From contig JADLZK010009304.1 in assembly GCA_015847255.1 (NCBI GenBank), positions 1 to 64,000 on the forward strand: 64,000 nucleotides of DNA, read 5' to 3'. How positions within the stretch are numbered: position 1 is the first letter of the stretch; each line of letters starts with the position of its first letter. Origin of the DNA: Hyparrhenia diplandra (Eukaryota; Streptophyta; Magnoliopsida; Poales; Poaceae). This document shows, in pieces, positions 1 to 12,214 of the stretch. The position numbers and the translations under genes were made by a program. The notes below the pieces were generated by a model. That model was given only the letters and a program-made list of their open reading frames with translations. It had not been told where the DNA came from and made no database searches.

Positions 1-459
1 ACTATTTAAGTTAAGCACTCTCTCGCTGAGTGTACCATGTGGTGCTAATCCCACTCCACTTACCATAAATGTGTGGGCCTTTGGAGTTTTCTTGATTAAT
101 TGCTAGTTAACTAATGGGCTAAGCCCAATTAATCTAACATAGCTGTCGTCAAGAACGCGCATCCCTTTGCTAGCTGATCCCGCGGTGCGTGTGTGTTTAT
201 CCGTCGGTAAAAGCCGCCTACAAATAAGACACGCTTGACTTAGAGACTTGTTTCGCCTCTTGCCGAAGTTAGTTTTGCAAGCAAATCCCATAAGCATTTT
301 TGATCCGGCTCGATACCTTTGGTAATTTGTGACTTGGAACAAGTGTCTATCGTTGCGCATGTGCTTGCAGCCGATCGCATTAACTCCCGGACCCGACGAG
401 GCCAAGTCTCGGATGGTGGCAGGTTTCATATTCAGTTACCCAAGGTCATTACTTATCTT
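1..459. other. No recognisable gene
   Basis: Only short open frames with no family resemblance are present, and no transposon ends or repeats could be recognised. The stretch ends at the target-site duplication of the next element. Confidence 0.5.
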
Positions 460-476
460 AAAATTCACACATTATT

Positions 477-1653
477 TTTTTTGAAAAATTTTATCGATAC
501 TAAAGCAAGATACATCCTCTCATTAAAAATAAACCAAACTAATCTAACTCCATTGATGGGTAAATTCCACCATCTAGAATCATCCCAAACGGATATGCCA
601 TGGACACAAACTCCGATCTGAACAAACAGGGTCATCTCACCATCCACCACCGTCATCCTCATACCCATCACTTTTGCAAAAGAGGAGTAAACCGCTAAAA
701 CTCCACATGAAATTGGTGCCTCAAGACCGCGGACTTGGCTCGCGAAGATGTCAAACGCCGCATTCAACTCCATGGTTCCGCTTTGTCGCCTCGGGTCATC
801 CGGAAGGAATGGAATAGACGCACCTTCGACCGGGCCATCGCCGGCTGCGCCACACCGGCTCCTAGAGAAGCTGCTTGAGGAGGGCGGCTCTTGGGTAGAT
901 GCAGGCTTCCGCGGGGTTTCCCCAATCCTGCGAGTCTTCGGTTAGAGCTACGCTTACCTCTACTCCTCATTGCAAAATTGGTTCCCTTCCTAGTACAACC
1001 CTCTAAGCTCCACCGTCACAGCCGGTGCCATTTGTATGTGTTATGCCTAGCTGGTCGCCAAGACATCTCACTATGGGAGTCGACTAGGATGTAATCAAAC
1101 ATTCTCACTTTTCTTAATGTAAAACGGGCAATGCGCGATTTCGAGAGAACAAAAAATGAAATTGGCGCCGCCGATTACGTCATCGACCTCATCGTCGACA
1201 CCTTCACCAGATTCGTCATAGGAGAACACAAGTCCAACCGACGTCTAGGTAGATATCGTTGGAAAACAAACTCTTACTAGCACCCCACCATGGCTATATA
1301 GAACTACAGTGAGACAAAGGAAGGGCTGAAGTACCTTATTCTCCATCAATAATGATGACTTTGTATTGCCATCATCGTTGAGAAACGACATGCCCCATTG
1401 CTCCATCAATGATCTCGACGACGTCTTACGCCGTGGCCAATCTCTTCGATTGGATCTTCGGAGAAATCTTGAACCTTGAACCTTGAAGACTCAATCTAGA
1501 AAGACTTCTTAAAAACAATGGATCTCCACTCCCTTGAACTCTCCCTTAACCCACACGACATGATGTCGGAGGAGAAGGGAGGGGGACCAGCGGTGGTGGA
1601 AGGTGAGAGCCGCCGGCGGCACCCTTCTAGGGTTTGGTGGCGGCGAGGGTCAG
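477..1653 (-). mobile_element. Non-LTR retroposon insertion (LINE-like), minus strand
   Basis: Seen: a 17-bp direct repeat with one mismatch flanks the segment (460-476 and 1654-1670, sharing CACACATTATT). A T-run lies just inside the left end, which is a poly(A) tail on the minus strand. The minus-strand 5' end is GC-rich and begins CTGACCCTCGCCGCC. Known: a long variable TSD plus a terminal A-tail is the mark of LINE-mediated insertion. No reverse transcriptase or other known protein is readable; two minus-strand open frames (465-773 and 764-970) match nothing I recognise. At 1.18 kb it could be an internally deleted LINE, a non-autonomous relative, or a processed transcript of an unknown gene. 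Confidence 0.6.
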
Positions 1654-1670
1654 AAAATCCACACATTATT

Positions 1671-2385
1671 AGAGCAAGTATTATAATAAGGTTCCTTACA
1701 GCCTTCTCTCAGCCCACCCATACAATAGTTAACTCTTTCTAATGAATACAGGACCCACTTGTATATCTCACATAGTTTCTTGGTTCTTGTGTCCAAGCCG
1801 GCTGTAAGCACAGCCCGCTTCTCCTCATCCGCATATCCCTGCGGGATATACGAGGTGGCAGTCTTACCTAACGATGATCGGCATCCATTCGGACAAACAC
1901 ATCTTTCACATGCCTGGAAAAATTTGACCACATGATGAACATCGAACGCCCTCATGGCCCATGTCCGTGTGCTGCACGTACAGTGTGCCGCGAAGAATTG
2001 AAGATATTTTTAGTAGGAACGGAATTTGGTAGGCGCGCGTATATACAAGACAGGGTTTCGATCTCATAATCCAATACCATGGTACTATAGTACCCCACTT
2101 GTGGAGAACGAACCATTGCAATTAGAAGCTAAACAATGATTGACCAATGGCATGACTTGTACATGCCATGCCAGGTGTAGTCAGGACTAAGATAAGGTTG
2201 ATGAACGGACAAATAAAGCGCCCTAGCTCCATGACAAAAATGAGCATAGTACTGACCCAACAAGCCATTCCTGCTCCGCCACAGGGTTTTTTCTGAAGGT
2301 CCCAGAACTGGTTAAAAATTCCAATCGTACGGTTCTATATTCTCTGCATGAAACATGAAAGGGAATCATGGATCAGGATGATTCG
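1671..2385. other. Intergenic, no gene seen
   Basis: AT-rich spacer with short unrelated open frames. No splice-consistent coding pattern and no clear terminal repeats. Confidence 0.45.
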
Positions 2386-3008
2386 TCTCCAAAACAGCAA
2401 CGGCGAAGGGGAATTGGAGTGGTAGGGTCGGCGACACGGCGGTGTGGCGTGGCGTTGCTTCCCCGGTGTCGCGTGCCAACGGTCGACGAGTTCGACGCCG
2501 CTTTCAAGAGACCGCTTGAGCCTTCCATTCTCTCCACTCCGGTGTTGAGGAAGACGCTCTCGCCAAGATTCTCCGCTAATTCGGCGTGAGCGCGCTGCTC
2601 GCCGCCAAAAGAGTGGGGTTCGCACACCGTAACCCCGGAGGCCCGCGCTAGGAGGGTCATGCGCCGAAGAAGATCGGGATGGACGTCGGGGCGAACATGA
2701 GGATGCCGTCTCTTTTGACGAGCTCCGTGACTGCCTTCACACTGGGCCTCTTGTTGAGGTCAACATGCGGGGCATGGAGGCATTCCTTCTTGAGGGCAAG
2801 AAGCGCCGCGGCGTCGATGCCTCCGCCGCCTAAGTGGTTGTTGGTCCCTCGATCGGTAGCTGGATTTGGTCATCATGTAGTCGCTTTGTTTAATTCCGGT
2901 AGATAGGTTGTTTGTTTTGCTTTTCGTTTTTGACCTTCGACGTCGCCTCGCCATCTCGGCTGGTTTGTATTTGGATTTGTTTTCCTCCTCTTAATGAAAA
3001 ACGAAAGT
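2386..3008 (+). mobile_element. LINE-family 3' fragment, diverged
   Basis: This stretch is a diverged second copy of the 3' end of the element at 28182-30904. Shared landmarks, in order: GAGCCTTCCAT (here 2518-2528), a CGCCGCAAAAGAGTGG-like motif, a segment encoding a peptide close to SFDEL followed by a region ending in GKKRR, ATAGGTTGTT, and a terminal CCTCTTAATGAAA block before GTGAATGGCCC and an A-run. The 5' part is missing and the coding frame is broken in several places. No clean TSD was found, so the left boundary is approximate. Confidence 0.55.
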
Positions 3009-3897
3009 GAATGGCCCGATCGAGCAAAAAATCGCGCGGCGCAGCCCACAGCATATGACAATGAGGAGCTTGAGCTACACCCTTCTTCTCCGCTCCTTCG
3101 GATGAGCATCGATCGCCACCAGACGCATGTACGGAGCTGATGAAATCGATAATAAAGCGATAAGCACCGTGCTTAAACAATTCGAGCTGAGTAGGACGAT
3201 GGGAATTGATGCGACGAGACCTGTCGGCTAACGACCCAGCTCTACGCGGCGGAAGGATGATGATTACATAATGTGTCAATGTGTGTAGGATTAGGATATA
3301 TCCAGGTTGATGAATACAACAATAATAAATCAACGGCTCTTGTTGCCTCTTGATAGTGTACAAATCACCCCGTGAGTCCCTTTCCCTGGCAAGCCAAACT
3401 TAAATGTGACTACTAGTGGAAGCGAGGGAAAAAAATTCAGTGCTGGACAATTACGGCGAAAGCAACAGGTCATTGTAGGCTAAGTCAACATCGTCAGGAA
3501 TTAACAACACTTTCGAGTACATTAGGTTGGCAAAAAGTTACATATATTGTAGGTGCAGTTTTAACTTTTGCACGAGCAAAATAACTTTTCATCAGTAAAC
3601 GAGTCAGGATAACTCTCTCTACTAGCCATCCCAATGCTTACGGGACGGATTAAGATAGAGCTAAAATAAAAAAAAATTATCTTCGTGCGTTCGCGTCATT
3701 CCAATGGCACATTCCATCAGGATTATCATTACATGGTGAAAACAAGGTAAGTGACATTTGTCTACCACCACAGTCAATTAATCACTAAATTAGCAGTTTC
3801 AAATGTGCTCGTAAGAATAGAACATACGTGCATGTTTACAGAGATGAGTGCATGTGAATATCTACTTGTACTGTGATCTGAAAAAAAAAAAAAAAAA

Positions 3898-4016
3898 GAA
3901 AAAGAGTATGTTTCGACAACAATATATACAACGTGCCGTGATATCTGAACAAAAGAAAAGGAGTATGTTTCCACAACAATACGAAGTGTCATGATATGTG
4001 CAAACTGAGCAAAAGT
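3898..4016. repeat. Two-copy tandem repeat, about 57 bp
   Basis: The unit contains GAGTATGTTTC followed by ACAACAATA and a CATGATAT-like segment. It occurs at about 3903-3960 and again at 3961-4016 with substitutions and a short deletion. Confidence 0.6.
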
Positions 4017-4789
4017 TTAGTTGGTTAGGTTACAATTGATGGAACTGTCCACCAAAGCTTAAATCTTGACTGGGTTTGGATGGTCGTATTTATTTCAGGA
4101 GTTTTTTTGTGACGGGCAATATGCCAATAGATAATAAGGCATCTTTGCTGACTTTGTCATTTTCATTCAAGATCTGCCGATCCAACTCAGTTTCTCACAG
4201 TTGCCTTATATTTGCAGTTGCAGGGGCCTTTCAGCATCTTAGACTTCAAGGCCTCTAGGAGCAAAAAGATTAAATGGGCTATGGAGGTTTTGCATGCTTC
4301 AAAAAATAATTAAAGCTAGGAGCCAGATGAGTAAATGGGCTATGCGTTCTGATGAAGCCCACATGGTCCATACACGTTGCAGGTCAGCCACATGGGCTAT
4401 GTACCGACTTTTGTATCCAGGCCCAGGTCATCTCTTTCAGGAAGCCTGCCAACAACAGCCCACTAAAAAGCTGACCAGGAAAAGAAATGGCCCATCAGAT
4501 TAAAACAAAATGTTTCATCAGAGATGTTTCAGTTAGGCAGAAAACATTTTGCAGAGAATAAGAAAAAAATGTTACGAATCACCATGGGCGCAAGATGAGA
4601 TCATCACTACCCAAACGACCATGAGTGATTTGAGAATGTGACACAATGCGAAGCGGTTGCCGGTTGCCACGATCTCAAATACTACAGTGCGCAATGTTCG
4701 TGCGGAGAAGCGAAAGGGGTTTGGGAAAAATTGACGCAAAGCCTGGTAAATTGTCATTTAGTGTTTCCAACCAAGAAGAATCGGTGCAA

Positions 4790-5480
4790 AACGGCCATCC
4801 AATGTACCTTTGCGGCCTGCCAAACCGCGCTGCTTGCCCATTTGCTCGTCGTCGCGGACTGCGGGCACCCACCAATCGCGCCGGCGCCGTGCGCTTGCCC
4901 GCAGTCCACGTTCCACGGCCCGGCAGACGCGCCTCCCTGCCACTCTGCGCCTGCGCCGCGTGTTCCACAAACGCAACGCGGCAAGAGTCCCGCTATCGTC
5001 GTTGCGTCCCATGTGCGCGCGTGACGAGCAGCGCGCCCCGCCCCGCCCCGCCCCGTTATGCTATCGGATCGGACTAGGGTTCGCCGCTACTAGAGCTCTT
5101 TTCTTTGCACGAAAAAAGCGAGAGAAATTCACGTCAGTCAGAGCCGCGACCCGGGAACGCAAAGGCCGGTCGCACTCGCAGTGCAGTGGCACGGTCGTCC
5201 TAGTGGCCATCGGTGGGCCAATCCACCGGCCATCAATTCCGCTCAGCTCAGGGCTGACTGTCGGCGGAGGCCGGAGTACACGTTCCGCGTGCCGCTCCTG
5301 TGATTCCGGGGATCGGCAAGTCCGGCCGCAATATCAGATCCCGGTTGAGGTGGTTGCTTTTCCTCCACTTTCTGATTCTCTGACGGTTCTGGTTGGAAGG
5401 AAGACGAGGGCCGAAGTGATAAATGGCTGTCTGTCGGTCATCTGTAATCTTGTAGCTGTAGGACTAACCCCACAACCTGC
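4790..5480. other. CpG-rich block, function unknown
   Basis: Abruptly GC-rich DNA (CpG frequent) containing a run of five CCCCG-type units at about 5035-5057, followed by normal-composition DNA. In grasses such blocks often mark a promoter, a 5' UTR or a first exon. No start codon with a recognisable protein follows, so this is only a compositional feature. A decayed gene or an unannotated 5' UTR exon are both possible. Confidence 0.3.
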
Positions 5481-5807
5481 AGCGGTGAGCTAATTCAGCC
5501 CTCATATCGCAAGCACAGCACGTGCTTTCGTGTTACATGTGCAGTTGAGTCCATCTCAAGGAACGAACCCACAAACAGGAGGCAGATCGGGCTTCGATTC
5601 CCGGTCGCCTCGATAAGCTAGGTGAACAGAAGCTGAAAACGCAAGCAAAGCCTCTCTTGAGTCTTCACCAACCGTGAAACCGGGGCATGTGTCAAGTATG
5701 TGACCGCGCATTGCTTTGGTAATTAAGCCGGGGTTGGTAACTGTTGTTGCGCATTTTTAACCTGGCACCTCTGGCGTGCGACTGTATTTTTAGTCTCTAA
5801 TTTTATA

Positions 5808-6064
5808 CTCCCCTCGTTCCGAGAAAACTTGCAATTCTCGCCCCGGTAAAAAAAAAGATTTTCAAACCGCAAGAATTATTTATTAAAATATATAAAAATT
5901 TTATACTAAGTAATTAGTATCATTGGAAAGATCTTTAAGTCTAGTTTTTTAACAAATTTATTTAGAGATATAAATGCCAGACGTATTTTCTACAAACGTA
6001 AAAAAGTTTGAGTCAGTTTGACGGACACGCTTCCCATAGTTGCAAATGAAATGGAACGGAGGAG
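5808..6064. mobile_element. Stowaway-type MITE (Tc1/mariner)
   Basis: About 257 bp with inverted ends (CTCCCCTCGTTCC on the left; complement of GGAACGGAGGAG on the right) and a TA dinucleotide on each side (5806-5807 and 6065-6066). The AT-rich interior and the CTCCCTCCGT-like TIR are the Stowaway hallmark of grass genomes. No coding capacity. Confidence 0.75.
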
Positions 6065-7593
6065 TACTACTACACTGATGGTTGCTTCATTAAATGAGTT
6101 TGTTATTCTTGTGCAGCGTGTACTGCGCTGGATGTCTAATTTACTGTTGGCTTTGGCAGGCGTCGGCGACACCGAGAGATGGGCTCACCGCTCACCGTTG
6201 CACGTGATAAACTAGTGCTATCCTTGAGAAAACATGTTTAATACGAGTGCTAACAGCGCAATAAATGCATTGCCCGGAATAGTGAGATGGGAATCGCGAA
6301 ATGTTCGCAAACAAACGAGATCAAGGAACGACCTCCATCACGTCTAGCCCTGAAAGCAATAAACGTCAAGGAACCGTCTGCATCATAGGGTAAGTAGGCT
6401 GGTCCCATGTTACCCAGATTTGTGTACGTAGTAGATTAGAAAAATGATTTGTGTTACATTTCGCATGCTCGAGGTTATTAGGCTTCCACGGGTCTATGGA
6501 GACAGACATTTGGCATCTCCACCCAGTCATTTGACATTTAGTATTCCTTGAATTAAGCATAAGAATGCAATTACGGCAGTATGATTTGATTTCTCAGAGA
6601 TCCCGCTTTGTTTATGCCCATTCATTTTGTCACGGAGTTGGTCTGACGATGGCAGGAGAGATCTAGGGGCAAAGGACCATATTTCTGGCGCTGTGTTGCT
6701 TAAGTGGCGACTACTAGTACCTAAGCATGTGGGCTCTTGTGTCCTTTACCTGCGGGCGGTGCGCCTGTCTGCCTGAGTGAGATCTGAAGGAATCATGTTA
6801 ACTGTTGTGCCAACTTTCCTCTGCTCTTTCCTTTTCCCCTCTCGTTTGTAAAAAAAAAAAAGAAAAGAAAAGAGTTTATATAGATACCTAGCGTGCACTT
6901 ATGCACAATTCTCTATCTTTATGAGCAAATTTCGTAGAGACTAATTAGTTTTTTTTGGCGTACACATCCTTGGGGCGTCACTCATGCAAGCTGACACAGA
7001 AAATGTTTTACTGTACCACGGTACCACCGTTATGATGTGGTGTACGTGTGGTGCGGAAAACCCTGTATTAAGAAGAATGAATGGCAAATCACGCATTACA
7101 TTGAAGACGGCAATTCGTATCGGATCCATAAAAGAGGCATCATCCCACAACCACTCGAGTACTCGCCGACGTTTTCGTCCTAGGATAAAAAACACCATTG
7201 CCACTCCCTCTGGACCTGGAGATCCTAGAAGAAAAAGAAAAAAAAAATCCCAGTCCTGAGCCGCGCCTGCACGCCCCCACAGAGGCACGCACAGGGTAAC
7301 AGTGATTATTTTTCTATCAACTATCGCCGACGCCCAACGCAGAGGTGAGGAACCACTTGTCCCGTTGTCCGGTGTCCGCTGCCCAGTGCCCGCCCCCTCC
7401 TACTTGAGTACACCTTCACAGTCCGGCGCTCCCTGCGTCGCCTCCCTCTTCTCCTCCTCCCACTCCACTGTCCTCAGCTCCTGCCGCCCCACTCCACCTT
7501 GTGGAATATCTAGGGGAGCATCCCATCCCACCCCGCATGGTCACCCCATAGTCCCCCAAGAAACCCGACCACCCCACCGACGCACCGGCAGCA
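6065..7593. other. Spacer and upstream region of the mannanase gene
   Basis: No gene recognised. The last 300 bp before the mannanase ATG are C-rich and CT-rich, as is usual for a grass 5' UTR. No convincing TATA box could be placed. Confidence 0.4.
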
Positions 7594-9418
7594 ATGGCGG
7601 TGGGCAGCGGCCTGGCGCTGTACCACGTCCTCGGCGTGGCCACCTGCGTGGCGCTGCTCTACTTCACCTTCGGCGAGGTGGACCTCCGCCGAATCTCCCT
7701 CCCATCCATGCCCAATGTCTCCGTCTCCGGCCCCGGCTCGTGGTCCTCCTCCTCTTCCTCCTCCCGCGCGGCCATGCCCTTCGTGGAGCGGCGCGGCGCG
7801 CAGCTGTTCCTGGACGGCCGGCCCTTCTACGCCAACGGGTGGAACTCGTACTGGCTCATGGACCAGGCCGTGGAGCCCAGGTCCCGTGACCGCGTCTCCC
7901 GCATGTTCCGCACCGGCGCCGAGATGGGCCTCACCGTCTGCCGCTCCTGGGCGTTCAACGACGGCGCCTACAACGCCCTCCAGGTCTCCCCGGCCACTTT
8001 GACGAGCGCGTCTTCAAGGTAACAAGAATTAACCCCCGTTAATTTTCGCCGGAAATGCCGCGCTTTGCTAACAAATGGAGCGCGTCAGGCGCTGGACCGG
8101 GTGGTGGTGGAGGCCGCGCGGCACGGGGTGCGGCTCATCCTCAGCCTGGCCAACAACCTGGAGGCGTACGGTGGGAAGACGCAGTACGTGCGGTGGGCGT
8201 GGGAGGAGGGCGTCGGCACCTCCGCCTCCAACGATTCCTTCTTCTACGACCCGGCCATCCGTGACTACTTCAAAGTCTACCTCAAGGTACGTTGCTTCTG
8301 CTTCTGGTTCCGGTTCCTAGTAGTAATAATCCCATTAATCTCGCCAGCTCGGGGAATTAGTTTACTGTGACAGCCACTGCAGCGTAATGGTACTATATTT
8401 GTAGTGTCGGTCACCGGTTTCACCACGGGCGCAGTACGCAGTGTCGGTCACCGGTTTCACCGGCCAAATTAACCCCACTCCGATTGATGCTTTTTGGGTG
8501 CAGACGCTGCTGACGAGGAAGAACCACTTGACGGGGGTGGAGTACAGGGACGACCCCACCATCCTGGCGTGGGAGCTGATGAACGAGCCCCGCTGCACCA
8601 CGGACCCATCCAGCGACACGCTGCAGGTCCGATCCGTCGCCAATGTTTTCCATTGATTCCGTTTCCTCGTCATTCTAAAATGCATTGGTGGAAATCGTAC
8701 AGCGCTGGATGGAGGAGATGGCGGCGTACGTCAAGTCCATTGACAAGAAGCATCTGCTCACCGTCGGCACCGAGGGCTTCTACGGGCCGACGAGCCCCCA
8801 GGAGAAGCTCAACGTCAATCCTGGCATTTGGAAGGACAACAACTACGGCTCCGATTTCCTCCGCAACGCCAAAATCCCAGACATCGACTTCGCTTCCATC
8901 CACCTCTACCCTGACACCTGGTAATGACCATTTCACCTGCAGAGGTTCGGATGATTTCGGCTGATTAAACGACTAATGGATGGATGGGTGGGTGCAGGCT
9001 GCAGCAGCAGCACGCGACGGTGGACGAGAAGCTCAAGTTCGTGAAGCGGTGGGTGGCGTCCCACATCGAGGACGGGGACAGGGAGCTGCGCAAGCCGGTG
9101 CTCACCACCGAGTTCGGGCTGTCGCACCGCGCCAAGGGCTTCGACCACTCCCACCGCGACGTCTTCTACAAGGCCGTCTACGACGTCGTGTACAGGTCGG
9201 CCGTCCGCGGCGGCGCCGGCGCCGGCGCCTTCGTGTGGCAGCTCGCCGTGGAGGACATGGAGGAGTACCACGACGACTTCTCCGTCGTGCCCAGCGAGCA
9301 CCCGTCGCTGCACAGGCTCTTCAAGTCCCAGTCGTGCAGGCTGGCCAAGCTCAGGCGCGGGGTCGTCGGCGAGGAGGCCAAGCGGACGCTGTCGGTGTGT
9401 GCTGCCGGCTCGTCCTAG
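7594..9418 (+). CDS. Mannan endo-1,4-beta-mannosidase, GH5 family (one-base frameshift in exon 1)
   Basis: Hydrolyses internal beta-1,4 links of cell-wall mannans; expected to act in the secretory pathway or wall. Exons are 7594-8018, 8089-8286, 8504-8626, 8703-8920 and 8998-9418, all with GT-AG introns. The N terminus has a hydrophobic signal-anchor (about residues 9-24). Conserved sites are WNSYW, the NEP acid/base motif (E236 by corrected numbering) and TTEFG with the nucleophile (E360). As written, exon 1 runs out of frame after YNALQVSP: the family continues GHFDERVFK, which is readable one base later. The loss is at the GG of 7992-7993, where one G is missing. Adding that base gives 1386 nt, or 461 residues, normal for plant MAN proteins. 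Mannanase identity is secure; whether the frameshift is real or an assembly error is not. Confidence 0.93.
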
Positions 9419-9521
9419 GTGGTGCGACGCGACGCACAAGCCATTTCCATTCCACGCGTCGTCCTTCCAGGGCGAGGTTTTGTCTTTGTTTTGTCCTCCG
9501 AATCAAGGGAGTGGTGGTGAA

Positions 9522-9545
9522 GTCTGTGTGTGTGTGTGTGTGTGT
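9522..9545. repeat. (GT)n microsatellite
   Basis: About eleven GT units in the 3' flanking region of the mannanase gene, closely followed by an A19 run (about 9582-9600). Confidence 0.9.
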
Positions 9546-10017
9546 CAGAAATAGATCGGCGAAAAATGAAACAGAAAGCAACAAAAAAAAAAAAAAAAAA
9601 CAAGTGTGTTGCCTGCCTCGTGAGGCTCGGCGGTGATGCTGCTGGTTAGATTCGTTTGTCGCCAGCACCGACGCCTCACGCCTGCGGAATCGCAGATCGG
9701 CATAGATAAGCTACAGTTTCAGTCCTGTGCGGTAGATGCCCTTGACATTTGATATGTACTAAGTCATCGTCGAGTGGCATCCAATGGCATTAGCCGTCCA
9801 TATATAGCTTATGTATTTCTGGAATCTGGACAGTGGATTTTCACATATATATATATAGCTGTAAGCATAATGTAAGAGGACAAAAAACATAGGAAAGGAG
9901 AACTCCCCATTGTACCATGTCTTCAATTTCTAAGATTGCGTTCAGGTAATCGAGAGACAAACTGTACAAGTACGGAGTGTAAGACCATTTTCAAAGAAGT
10001 TCCATCAACAGGCCCAT

Positions 10018-10085
10018 AAGTAGTAGTGATCGCAAACAGCCCAAGCAATAAGAAGTAGTAGTGATCGCAAACAGCCCAAGCAAGA
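10018..10085. repeat. Two-copy tandem repeat, period 35 bp
   Basis: The unit starts AAGTAGTAGTGATCGC and continues through AAACAGCCCAAGCAA; the two copies are almost identical, indicating a recent local duplication. It lies in otherwise featureless DNA between the mannanase gene and the next transposon. Confidence 0.85.
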
Positions 10086-10604
10086 ACATGCCACTTGGGC
10101 TTGTGCCAAATGTGCTTGATCGCAAGATTTGCACACGCTGGTCCAATAGGCATCAAAGGCCATGTCCAAACTACAAACTTCACAAGCCACAGGATGGGTC
10201 CCTGTCCCTCGTTTTCGTCGGTACCGGCGCTGATGCTGGTTTCTTGGGTGGAGGTACGTCTACCAACTTGTGAAGTCGGGTTGATCTTTGCTCCCACTTG
10301 GTGGTTTACTTCCTCTCTGGGGTTGTCTGTTGGCCAGTGTTCCGGGGATGTCGGTGGTTGTGGCGCCAGACTCCCTGTTGTCCGGCGATGCAATGGTTGT
10401 TGGCCATCTTGTTAGGCATGTCCGTTCAATGGGTAAAATGCATGTTAGTGCTATTGGTATGCTACTCTTGGTCCCGTTTTGAAACCTTTGAAGATTCTTC
10501 GTCGGGTGACCGAGAGAAGCTTGCAAGGATCCGAGTGTAATTTTCTTTTCTTTTGAGGGTGTCGTTGTGAGCGTTGGGTTGCAAACCATCAGAATTATTT
10601 ATGA

Positions 10605-11560
10605 AAGAGCAAAATGCACCACAGGTCCACTACCTTTTTCCTCTGTGTCATCTAGGTCCATCACCTTCTAAATTGCAGTTTCAGGTCCGTTAACTTTTTA
10701 AATGGTTCACTGGAGGTCCATATCTCCCTAGAAAGAGCCGATTGGTGATATTAATTTTGCAAAAAAAATCCCCCTGGCTTTCTCTCCCTTTGAATATATG
10801 GTTTCAATGCCCATAACAGTTCAACCCATTTTAACAGAACATAAAACAAAGGAAAATCTCAGAACTAAATAACATTGAGGTTGCTTTTTTGATATATAAA
10901 GACCATAACAGGTCAACATGCATTTCACATTAGTAGCACTTCTGCCATACTGAAAATAGGTCATACATGGCAACATATTGAAGTGTTTGTATCACCTAAC
11001 CAAAAGCTAAATCTGGTTGTCCTATGTCAAGCTTCCAAAAGTGTTGGGGATATCTCTGTTGTTGCCATCCTCCCAGAAACCAAAACCCAAAATAACAATT
11101 TGCAGACTATTATAGGTTCCGGAGGCAATGTACAAAAGGCAACAGAACATCAACACAACATCCTAAGTGTTGTAGGCGGGTGGAGGAGCAGCGGTGCATA
11201 GGCAGGTAGAGGAGTGGCGGTGCGTAGGTAGGTGGAGAGCGGTGGTGCGCAGGCGAAGGAGGGAAGAGGAGCGGCACGAACGGAAGAGGAGTGGCGGTGC
11301 GGTGCGGTTGTGTGTTCTTTTGCCTCGAGCCGAAGCACTTGTTCAATTGCGTGTGTAGGGGGAATGAGAGGGAGAAGAACAAGCAGGGGCGAATAGCAAA
11401 AAAAGCACCTAATCCGGGGGTGTAACCCACCGCTAAAAGAGATTCGGACCTACGGTGAACCACTTAAAAAGTTAATGGACCTAAAACTGCAATTTAGAAG
11501 GTGATGGACCTAGATGACACATAGGAAAAAGGTAGTGGACCTGTGGTGCATTTTGCTCTT
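10605..11560. mobile_element. DNA transposon with long TIRs, non-autonomous
   Basis: 956 bp with terminal inverted repeats of about 120 bp: the left begins AAGAGCAAAATGCACC and the right ends with its complement, with good identity through the GGTCCACTACC and AGGTCCATCACC segments. A 5-bp direct repeat TATGA flanks it (10600-10604 and 11561-11565). No transposase is encoded; the interior holds a GGTGCG-rich stretch with tandem character. Long TIRs would suit a Mutator-like element, but those usually make 9-bp duplications, so the superfamily is left open. Confidence 0.7.
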
Positions 11561-11565
11561 TATGA

Positions 11566-12214
11566 AATATATACCCGTTTCTCAAAAAACAAAAAAGAGA
11601 ACTAAACAAACACCTCTACAAAGGTGATGCTGCAAAAGTATAAAGAGAACATGCAAACGTCCGGATTATGCATGAAATATGTTTAATTCAGGGACAATGT
11701 CACCCAGGATGCTAAAAACGTCCATATCAATCTTTTTGCTTTCCAGCATAGATTGCTTCTACACTTCCTCAAGTTCTTCTCCGTACGTCCATACCAAGGA
11801 TGTAAGACGAAGAATTGGTTGACATGGACTATGCATCTGTTTTTTCTTTTGTTTATATTCTGTGATGCTTATACTGCAAGCATAACTAACCTCCTCGGAT
11901 ACCATTCTGACTTCGAACACGTGTTCTATCGCCTTCAACTAGTGGATTTCCAGGAAGCATCGACCATCTCCCATGCCCGGGAGGCACTGCTCACTTTGAC
12001 TGTGACCTGGATCAGGACTGGCAGTTTGTCCAGCAGAGGCAACTTCCAGTTGACATCCAAAAGCAAGGGAGCCCTGAAGCTGAACCCCAATGATGCTTGG
12101 CCGCCAAGGCTGTGCAGCTATAAAGTTTGGCCTCGCAGACCGTCGTTCTGTACAACCACAGCCACAGCCACAGCCACTGTATTTTCGTTGCTTCCAATAG
12201 TGTTGACCGCTGAC
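11566..12214 (+). other. UGT upstream region with an in-frame open stretch
   Basis: The frame of the downstream UGT is open back to an ATG at 11753, giving 154 extra codons without a stop. The translation has no resemblance to UGT N termini, and family proteins start right where the ATG at 12215 lies, so it is treated as 5' flank. It could include an untranslated leader. Confidence 0.5.

Larger units (their letters stand above)
3009..5807. other. Intergenic, no convincing gene
   Basis: Contains A/T-rich spacer, a degenerate tandem repeat and a GC-rich block (both listed separately). Open frames of up to 227 aa occur in the GC-rich part but overlap each other in several frames and carry no domain I recognise. 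Confidence 0.4.

Noticed and set aside
4810..5493. 227-aa open frame in the GC-rich block
   Set aside because: Overlaps other frames on both strands, has no domain, and GC-rich DNA has few stops by composition.
5590..5615. tRNA T-arm-like string (GGGCTTCGATTCCCGG)
   Set aside because: No A box or pairing acceptor arm upstream at tRNA distance.
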